DNA from: Symbiodinium natans
Lineage: Eukaryota > Sar > Dinophyceae > Suessiales > Symbiodiniaceae
Reading direction: 5' to 3'
Length of the DNA: 10,000 nucleotides
NCBI GenBank assembly: GCA_905221605.1
Contig: CAJNDS010000469.1
Location: 1 to 10,000, forward strand
The notes under the pieces were generated by a model, which was given only the letters and a program-made list of their open reading frames with translations, was not told the DNA's origin and ran no database searches. Shown one piece after another: positions 1 through 7,000 of the stretch (position 1 is its first letter; each line of letters starts with the position of its first letter). The position numbers and the translations under genes were made by a program.

Positions 1-350
1 CGAGCAGGGCGAACGCACCGAAGAGGTAGCTCCGGAGACAAAAAAGCCCTCCGGCGCTCTAGTCCCATAGGCAGCTGCGGGCTGCACAGTGGACCGGCAG
101 GTCGCTGGCCAGAAACCCGTCAGGTCGCCCCTAGAATGAGATACCCCAAACCTTCCTGTAAAACGCAGCAACCTCCTTTTGGGAGGTCTCCCAAGGGCTT
201 TTCCCAGAGGAGCCCCACTTCTGGCCGTCCGAGCAATTTTGCTTCTGCCCTGCAAGGCCGCCCTGTTCTGTTAAAAGGCTCCCTGGCCACCCTGCCAGGC
301 TGGGCCTGCCATGCGTGCCTGAGGCCCTGCCTGGGAATGCCGGGCAGACC
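1..350. other. Unique GC-rich sequence, no gene called
   Basis: Open frames occur on both strands but show no recognisable protein. On minus, a pyrimidine tract ending CTCCGGAG at about 30-45 is followed by an open stretch reading YLFGAFALL that runs off the window start; it could be a membrane-protein exon of a following gene, but nothing else supports this. Confidence 0.4.
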
Positions 351-379
351 CTCTCAAGCAAGTGATCCAGATCCCCAAC

Positions 380-665
380 CAGGGTGCAGCATCGCCAAGG
401 GCAAGGCGGCAGCCAGCCCGAATCCCAAACCTCTGGCTTTTTGGCACGTTTAGAAAGCATCACAAAGCCACCACGCCTCCCAAACAAGGCCTTCCAAATG
501 CAGCATCAGCGAAGCGAAGGCAGCAGCAATCCCCCATTCCAACCCTTTGACTTCAGGCCCTTCCAAGCAAGTTTCAAATCCCCAACAAGGACGCAGCATC
601 GCCAAGGGCGAAGGCGGCAGCCAGCCCCAGTCCCAAGCCTTTGACTTTTTGGCCCTCCCAGAAGC
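380..665. repeat. Three diverged tandem units of about 100 bp
   Basis: The block GCAGCATC...AAGG...GGCAGCAG/CC...CCC recurs starting at 386, 500 and 593 (spacing 114 and 93). Units one and three share GCAGCATCGCCAAGGGC and GGCGGCAGCCAGCCC; unit two is shorter and more diverged. Each is followed by a CC..CCC and a CTTTGACTT or CTGGCTTTT stretch and a further C/T-rich part. The frames are open on both strands in places, as expected of a GC-rich repeat, and show no known protein. Confidence 0.65.
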
Positions 666-867
666 CCTCGAATGATGGACATCATCCCTTGCAACGCCAA
701 GGGGCTGCGAACTTCAGGGTAATTGATCTGCGTCGATGCCGAGCTTCTAAACCCAACCAGTAGACAAGATAAAAACAACAAAAGCACGATCAGAGTTCAA
801 ACGAACCCTAAACCCGGAGAGGTTAAGGCGACGGTATAGCGCCAGCGGGGGTGGGCTCATGCAGATC

Positions 868-905
868 GGGGCGCGCGCCTGGGTGCTTTCAGCACCAGCG
901 CGCCC
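868..905. repeat. GC-rich perfect-arm hairpin
   Basis: Outer arms GGGCGCGC (868-875) and GCGCGCCC (898-905) pair perfectly; inner arms GGTGCT (882-887) and AGCACC (891-896) pair around a TTC loop. The two stems are separated by a six-base bulge on one side and one base on the other. No T-run follows and this is a eukaryotic setting, so I do not call it a terminator. Confidence 0.7.
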
Positions 906-1050
906 ACTCATTGAGACACCCTCAACCCTAAACCCTAAAACCATCCTTGTCCGTCCAAACTTTTCCGTTGCTGAGGCATTGCCATCGCGACGCTGCACAC
1001 ATCTAAACTAATCTGCGCTGGCCGGGCCGCTGCATGCAGATCAAATGGGT

Positions 1051-1100
1051 CTAGGGTTTAGGGTTTAGGGTTCAGGGTTCAGGGTTTAGAGTTTAGGGTT
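1051..1100 (+). repeat. Telomere-like tract, G strand
   Basis: About seven units of TTTAGGG with TTCAGGG and TTTAGAG variants. Short C-strand pieces (AACCCTAAACCC) lie at 804-815 and 922-939. The rest of 640-1260 is unique sequence in which I see no gene. Confidence 0.9.
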
Positions 1101-1385
1101 AAAACCCCCAAAATTCATAAAACTGTAGCAAACTCTCTTCTAACTGGAATGCAAACTACCAACTCCATTGTTTGTGCAACCCTGCGAATCATGTGTATAA
1201 ACACATGTACACATGCATATATGCCGAAAACATTGCGAATGCACACTGGCCCACATGTCTATTCTAATGACATGCTATACTAAAGTTGATAAGTTGATAA
1301 ACACCGAACCATCTCATATAATATCGTATAATATAATATAGAACCGTATGAATATTCGTATAGGTCTGAGTAGTATGACTATCAG

Positions 1386-1600
1386 TGATAGTATTAGTAT
1401 TAGTATTAGTATTAGTATTAGTATTAGTATTAGTATTAGTATTAGTATTAGTATTAGTATTAGTACTAGTATGAGTATGAGTATGAGTATGAGTATGAGT
1501 ATGAGTATGAGTATTAGCATTAGCATTAGTATTTGTATTAGAATTAGTGTTAGTATTAGTATTAGTATTAGTATTCATATTAGTATTCGTATTAGTAATA
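1386..1600. repeat. Hexanucleotide microsatellite that switches unit
   Basis: Perfect GTATTA hexamers run from about 1391 to 1464, change through GTACTA to GTATGA hexamers from about 1468 to 1511, then return to imperfect ATTAGT/ATTAGC/ATTCGT units up to about 1600. Both strands are open in several frames (alternating Ile-Ser, Met-Ser, Asn-Thr), which is a product of the hexamer and not evidence of a protein. Confidence 0.95.
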
Positions 1601-1629
1601 ATATTAGTCAGTACTTACTAAAGATACGC

Positions 1630-1900
1630 TGACACACTCCCGTGTTTTACGCTTGCAGTGGCCCAGCTTTGGCCTAACGTGTGGGGCTCGCCGCCTGTGC
1701 TCTCTACGATGGTCCTTCTGAGACCACGTCGATTCAGCGAGAAACTACAGAAGCTGGGTTTAAGGTGTTAGCCTGGAACTTTTAGGGCTTAGGTTAATTT
1801 CTCTTCTTTTTTGTCGGCGGCTGAGCCGGCATGCCGAGGTGTTTAGGAAGTGACATAGGCGTGCATTGAACCAGCATGAATGTTTGGGTGGCCTTTATGA
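1630..1900. other. Unique sequence, nothing recognised
   Basis: Mixed-composition sequence between the microsatellite and the AT run. It has no telomere-like tract beyond single TTTAGGG-like words near 1757 and 1782, and no convincing open frame. Confidence 0.5.
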
Positions 1901-1912
1901 TATCTGCATATA

Positions 1913-1940
1913 CATGCATATATATATATATATATACATA
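1913..1940. repeat. AT dinucleotide run
   Basis: About ten TA units flanked by TACATGCA and ACATAC, an ordinary dinucleotide microsatellite. Confidence 0.85.
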
Positions 1941-2100
1941 CTGTTTTTGCACATACATAAATACATTTTTAGGGATGAGAAGGGGCTCCGGCATTCGGCA
2001 GCTTGGGCTTTGGGGCCCTGCCGGGGTTTGGACAGTTGATGCTGGACTCAGCCAGCGGATGCCTCCTGCGTGGTGCTCACGAGGCCTGGAGCTGAGGAGG

Positions 2101-2154
2101 TTCAGGGTTTAGGGTTTAGGGTTTAGGGTTTAGGGTTTAGGGTTTAGGGTTTAG
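2101..2154 (+). repeat. Telomere-like tract, G strand
   Basis: Seven near-perfect TTTAGGG units ending 46 bases before the fold-back element at 2200. Confidence 0.95.
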
Positions 2155-2199
2155 TGATCATGGGCTTTCTTATGACAACCATGAAGAGTTGGGATACTG

Positions 2200-2280
2200 C
2201 CCCCTTATACTGACGGTCTTTAATAGGGATTCGAGTACCACCTGGTATCATCCCTATTCAGGACAGCCAGTATAAGGGGG
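2200..2280. repeat. Fold-back element 1 (81 bp)
   Basis: Left arm 2200-2229 (CCCCCTTATACTG...AATAGGGA) pairs with right arm 2251-2280 with about 25 of 30 positions matching; the outer 13 bases are perfect. The centre holds a second hairpin, TACCA-CC-TGGTA (2236-2247). No clear target-site duplication flanks it, and there is no coding capacity. It resembles a small non-autonomous inverted-repeat element; the family is unknown. Confidence 0.85.
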
Positions 2281-2315
2281 AACAGAGAATGTTAATATGT
2301 TTACGCGTGTAAAAC

Positions 2316-2391
2316 GCCCTCCCCCCCATATCCCAAACCGCTACCCCCAACCCCCCCACCCCCCCAACCCCCTACCCCCCGCACAAAAAAA
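2316..2391 (+). repeat. C-rich low-complexity tract
   Basis: Runs of four to seven C separated by A or T (CCCCCCC, ACCCCC, ACCCCCCC). The minus strand is G-rich with at least four G runs, so quadruplex or i-motif folding is possible. Confidence 0.85.
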
Positions 2392-2477
2392 CAAAACCTA
2401 GGTTCCAAAACAAAAAACGTTTCGGTCAAAACTTTCGCTCAAATCTTTTTGGGACCCAAAACCCTATACAATTTCTA

Positions 2478-2570
2478 TAAACCCTAAACCCTAAACCCTA
2501 AACCCTAAACCCTAAACCCTAAACCCTAAACCCTAAACCCTAAACCCTAAACCCTCAACCAAACCCTACA
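2478..2570 (-). repeat. Telomere-like tract, C strand on +
   Basis: About eleven near-perfect CCCTAAA units, the reverse orientation to the tract at 2101, ending in CCCTCAACC variants. Confidence 0.95.
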
Positions 2571-2645
2571 CCGCACAGGCGCGCCTGGCCCGGTGAAGCA
2601 GCCTCCACACCTGCCAATCAATCGGACCACTGCACCCCACCAGGG

Positions 2646-2868
2646 AGTTTGGGCTTAGGGCTTAGGGCTTAGGGCTTAGGGCTTAGGGTTTAGGGTTTAG
2701 GGTTTAGGCAGTTTAGGCTTTAGGGTATAAGGTTTGGGGTTTGGGGTTTGGGGTTTAGGGTTTAGGGTTTAGGGTTTAGGGTTCGGAGCATATGGTTTGG
2801 GGGTTTAGGGCTTAGGGAAGTTTAGGGTTCAGGGTTTGAGGTGTAGGGTTTAGGGCTCAGGGCTTACG
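2646..2868 (+). repeat. Telomere-like tract with GGGCTTA and TTTGGGG blocks
   Basis: Starts with about five GGGCTTA units, passes into TTTAGGG, then TTTGGGG, TTTAGGG again, and decays into imperfect copies. Confidence 0.9.
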
Positions 2869-2896
2869 GCAACTTCAGCTACCTAAGCCTTATGTT

Positions 2897-2986
2897 GTAA
2901 ACCCTATGCTGTAAACCCTCAAGCCCTCTAAACCCTAAACCCTAAACCCTAAACCCGAAACCCTAAACCGTAAACCCTAAACCCTG
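2897..2986 (-). repeat. Telomere-like tract, C strand on +
   Basis: CCCTAAA units with GTAAACCCT and CCCGAAA variants; orientation is opposite to the tracts on both sides. Confidence 0.9.
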
Positions 2987-3082
2987 TAAGCCTCGAATAC
3001 CTAGAACTCCGAAAGCATCCTCTGGTGCTGGTGGCATTTTTTCTTCGTGAAAGTGCAAGGAATCTAGGGAAGCCCTGTTTCA

Positions 3083-3217
3083 GTTTAGGGTTTGGGGTTT
3101 GGGGTTTGGGGTTTGGGGTTTGGGGTTTGGGGTTTGGGGTTTGGGGTTTGGGGTTTAGGGTTTAGGGTTTAGGGTTTAGGGTTTAGGGTTTAGGGTTTAG
3201 GGTTTAGGGTTTAGGGT
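3083..3217 (+). repeat. TTTGGGG array passing into TTTAGGG array
   Basis: About nine perfect TTTGGGG heptamers (to about 3153) followed by about nine perfect TTTAGGG heptamers. The sharp switch between two homogeneous blocks suggests separate amplification of a variant unit. Confidence 0.95.
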
Positions 3218-3221
3218 CTGG

Positions 3222-3311
3222 CTGGTTCTTGGTAGGGAATGAGACCCGATAGTGTCCCTTAAAGGGTGTATGAGAGGGCCCCGAATTCCCTCATTCCCTA
3301 CGAAGAACCAG
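3222..3311. repeat. Fold-back element 2 (90 bp)
   Basis: Left arm 3222-3242 (CTGGTTCTTGGTAGGGAATGA) and right arm 3291-3311 are inverted copies differing at one of 21 bases. The middle contains a small CCCTTAAAGGG palindrome. It begins four bases after the end of a TTTAGGG array. A single arm recurs near 9360. No coding capacity and no evident target duplication. Confidence 0.88.
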
Positions 3312-3559
3312 GGGGTCACGGGGTCTTGATGTCTTCGTGCCCTTTTTGTGAGGTTTGGGTTCAGGGTTCTAGGGTTTTCGTTGGCTTTTAGTGCTTCTAG
3401 GGCTGCACAGGATGTAGACGGCGGCAGGGGTGCTGAAGGCCTAAGGCGTTTTGGGGTGCACCTGGAGTGCCCGACACTAACAGGAACTTAAGGCGCATGT
3501 CATGTCTCTAAGGGTATTTCGGGAACTCGGGGTGTGCTTCAATCGCTGGGCTCTCTGGC
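3312..3559. other. Unique sequence, nothing recognised
   Basis: Mixed sequence with a few TTTAGGG-like words near 3353-3376. No open frame of note and no exon-like segment matching the gene upstream, consistent with intergenic DNA beyond the 3' end of the ABCA-like gene. Confidence 0.45.
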
Positions 3560-3692
3560 TTAGGGTTTAGGGTTTAGGGTTTAGGGTTTAGGGTTTAGGG
3601 TTTAGGGTTTAGGGTTTAGGGTTTAGGGTTTAGGGTTTAGGGTTTAGGGTTTAGGGTTTAGGGTTTAGGGATTCGGGTTTCGGGTTTCGGGT
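3560..3692 (+). repeat. Longest perfect telomere-like array, G strand
   Basis: About fifteen perfect TTTAGGG units, ending in three TTTCGGG variants. Confidence 0.95.
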
Positions 3693-3825
3693 CTCTGGTT
3701 CAACAGCCCCGAACCCGATATAAGCGCGACACGGTCAAGTCCCCTGCATGCCCTGTAAGCTCTACAGACCCTATGAGCCCTGCTCGCAAAATCCCACAGG
3801 CCCTATATACGGAGATGCCAGTGGC

Positions 3826-3899
3826 TAAGCCCTAAACCCTAACCCTAAACCCCAAACCCTAAACCCTGAACCTTAAAACCTAAACCCTAAACCCTAAAC
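3826..3899 (-). repeat. Telomere-like tract, C strand on +
   Basis: Imperfect CCCTAAA units, including one six-base CCCTAA, lying just beyond the 3' end of the ABCA-like coding sequence (stop at 3934), so possibly in or after its 3' untranslated region. Confidence 0.9.
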
Positions 3900-3933
3900 G
3901 GCACTTTAATTGCAGACAGAATGCCCCAATAGT

Positions 3934-4009
3934 TTAGCTCGCATCTTCGTGGCGGCCTTCGGTGATGCTGTTGAAAATCTGCTCCAGGGTCGCTTGCGAC
4001 ACGGTGTAC
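3934..4009 (-). CDS. ABCA-like gene, last exon with YTVSQATLEQIF signature and stop
   Basis: After a leading G that completes a GAG codon with the exon before, 24 codons run YTVSQATLEQIFNSI and then TEGRHEDAS to a TAA at 3936-3934. ABCA1 and its relatives end their second cytoplasmic domain with YSVSQTTLxQVFVNFA; this exon matches that motif at nearly every position and stops nine residues later. The acceptor reads CTGAG then G, the AG-G context common in dinoflagellate introns. The island ends in a telomere-like tract on the intron side (4029-4170) and another at 3826-3899 on the 3' side. No AATAAA polyadenylation signal follows; an AATTAAAG lies about 30 nt after the stop. This is the best-supported exon in the window. 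Confidence 0.88.
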
Positions 4010-7000
4010 CTCAGGTGTGTGTGTGTGGCTTAGGGTTTAGGGTTAGGGTTTAGGGTTTAGGGTTTAGGGTTTAGGGTTTAGGGTTTAGGGTTTAGGGTTG
4101 AGGGTTGAGGGTTGAGGGTTTAGGGTTTAGGGTTTAGGGTTTAGGGTTTAGGGTTGAGGGTTTCGGGTTGTGTGTGGGGATAGCTGCACAATGTCAAATA
4201 CGCCCCCGCATCCGAGAGCCCGCAACTTTTGCAATGCACAAGTCTGAAGACACCTGAGACCTTCACAAAAACTCAGCGTTTAGAGCATTCTTAGGGTAGT
4301 TACATGGTCCCCTAGTATGGGCCCTTGAAAGGGCACCCCCCCCTATACAAGTTAAGGGTCCATGCATCAGAACCCTTTAAGGGAGGTAAGGGACCATCTT
4401 AAGGGGCCCATGTAACTACCCTTAGAAGCATAGGGGTTTAGGGTTTAGGGTTTAGTGTTTAGGGTTTAGGGTTTAGGGTTTAGGGAAGTCTAGATGAAGT
4501 CGGCGCACTCATCCATGCCCAGGCGTGCAGAGTTCTCCTGCACCGAGATGCGCTACTCACTGCGATTCTGATACTCTCATTGTGGGCAACGGGTTTAGGG
4601 TTTAGGGTTTGGGCTTTGGGGTATTTTGGGGTAACTTCTAGCCGTAAATTATCTTCATCTGTCCCACTAGGCAAACCTTCTAAGGCTCCAACGCTCCAAG
4701 TGTTGACCCCGACAGCGACCCAAATTGGTATACAACTGCCTTTAAAGGAACACGCAAATCCCATAAACTTGACCGACGCTGGAAAATGGAACAGGGCCCC
4801 ACATTCGGAGCTACGAACCTTAGGCACCATGGTTCGCTAACCCCTAAACCCTGAACCCTAGAAACCCTAAACCCTATAAACCCTATAAACCATAAACCCT
4901 ATAAACCCTATAAACCCTATAAACCCTAGAAACCCTAGAAACCCTATAAACCCTATAAACCCTATAAACCCTAAACCCTACCCCAAACACTAAACCCTAA
5001 ACCCTAAACCCCAAACCTCGAACTTCCTCATGCCAGTCGCGCACCCCAACATCATGCACAGCTCCAGCAGACCAGCTAGCTGAGCTCAGGTTGCAACGCA
5101 GGCATCTGAGAAACAGTCCCCCAAAGGAGGTGCAGCATCAGGAAAAGTCTCAAGCACCGATATCTCTTGCGTTCCCTTGTGATTCGGTCACAACTTGCCG
5201 TTGCAACTCACAGGCTCTCAAACGGCGGTGATGTTATCAACACGTTCTTTCTACTCCATCGTAGCCCTAGGTCACGACGGTGGCGTTTCATCTTGCGGAA
5301 AGCAGCAAAAGCGACCGTCGAGCTATTGAGCGCTGTGAAGGGTTTAGGGTTTAGGGTAGGGTTTAGGGTTTAGGGTTTAGGGTTTAGGGTTTAGGGTTTA
5401 GGGTTTAGGGTTTAGGGTTTAGGGTTCAGGGTTCAGGGTTTAGGGGTTTAGGGGTTTAGGGGTTTAGGGGTTTAGGGGTTTAGGGGTTTAGGGTTTAGGC
5501 GAGATTCAGCAGCCCACTTGCGGGCAGCCGGCACGGCCTGATGATACACAGTACCAGCCCACAGCGCATTCCAAAAAACGAACCTAAAACAATACTCTTA
5601 GAACCACTACACCCTTCTCCAGGAAATCCTCTCTCTGGAGAAACCAGTTATAGGGTTTTGGGTTTAGGGGCCAGAGCTTGGGGCTTCTCAGCTAGGATGG
5701 CCCTTGAAACCCTCTGAAAGATATTCCTAAATATGATCCTCGTAAACCGAACAAGGAAACGTGTAAAATGTCCCAGGGGCCTACCTAGTTAGGGCTTAGG
5801 GCTTTGTAGGGTTTGGTGTTTATTAGAGACTAGGGCCGGCTATGGCTTAGGGCTGACTATGGCTTAGGGCTTATTGGGGCCGGGGCTGAGGGTAGGGTTG
5901 CTTCGGGCTTTCGGGTTTTACCAGGGCGAAGGGTCCACTAGGGTTGAGGTTTGCAGTAGAGTTTGGGGCTTACCGGGGCTTAGGGCTTATTCAGGCTGAA
6001 TAGGGCTCCAGGCTTCCTATAGGGGCTTAGGGTTTATGGGTCAGGGCTGAACTACCAGGGCTTTGGGCGTAGTAGGGTTTAGGGCTTCATAGGGCTCGGG
6101 ATTTTGATTCGGGCTTGGGGCTTTCTGAGGCCTGTTTGGCGTTAGAGCTTGTTAGGGTTGAGGTCTTCTCAGGGTTTAGGCTTTAGCAAGTGACACCCCA
6201 AAACCCAAAACCGCAAACCCGATTATAAGGCTCGGGGCTTGCCACGTGATGCTTTCGTGCTTCCTTCGTGGTTTGGGGGGTTTAGGGTTGGGGGAAGCCG
6301 AAACTTTCGGGGCCGAAACTTTCGGGGCCGAAACCCTAGACCTAGAACATCCTCAAGACAAACACCCGGGCACCTAAAGGGCCAGAGAACCCGGGAACAC
6401 GAAATGCACAAAAAAGCCCCGTGCCTCCAGGCTCCAGTTAACCCAAACCCTGAAGCCTAAAACCTGAACTCTCAACACCCAAACCCCCAAACCTCCAAAA
6501 CCCAACCTCCAAACTCTAAACCCAAACACTAAACCCCAAACCCCAAACCCTAATCCAACAACCCCAAACACTAAGCCCCAAACCCTAAACCCCAAACCCT
6601 AATCCCAAATCCTAAACCCTAATCCCTAAACACTAAACCCCAAACTCCAAACCCCAACCCCCAACCTCTAAACCCTAAGACCCAAACCCTCAAACCCCAC
6701 ACCCTAAGCCCCAAAGCCTCATCCCAAACCCTAAACCCCAAACCCCTAAACACTAAACCCTAAACTGTCAAGACCCAAGCCCCAAACCCTAAAACCCTAA
6801 ACCCTAAACCCTAAATCCTAAACCCTAAACCCTAAACCCCAAACTCTCCGAAGGCCGCATCCCCCTGTAAAGGGCATCCTCGAGCTGCTGGAAGAGCTGG
6901 GGTAGGCTTAAACCGCTTCGCGGTAAGCGAAACCTGGCTTCGGGTTTAGGGTTTAGGGTTTAGGGTTTCGGGTTTAGGGTTTAGGGTTTAGGGTTTGGGG

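Noticed and set aside
1264-1632. Long open frames encoding Ile-Ser, Met-Ser, Asn-Thr or Leu-Ile repeats
   Set aside because: They are translations of a hexanucleotide microsatellite, open in several frames on both strands at once.
2200-2280. Classification of the fold-back elements as a named MITE superfamily
   Set aside because: No target-site duplication or known terminal motif is visible, so only a descriptive name is given.
2101-3692. Chromosome end or subtelomere
   Set aside because: Tracts occur in both orientations and are separated by unique sequence and gene exons; none runs to the window edge. A subtelomeric position cannot be excluded, but an actual terminus is.
4580-4840. Plus-strand or minus-strand gene of about 86 to 116 codons
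   Set aside because: The peptides are unrecognisable and include telomere-repeat translation, and the flanking ABCA-like exons join in frame without it. Only the last part (4509-4537) is kept, in a different frame.
6374-6595. Open frame encoding GFRVWGLGFGVWGL on minus
   Set aside because: This is a reading of degenerate CCCTAAA repeats; the same peptide style arises wherever the repeat has a one-base frame offset.
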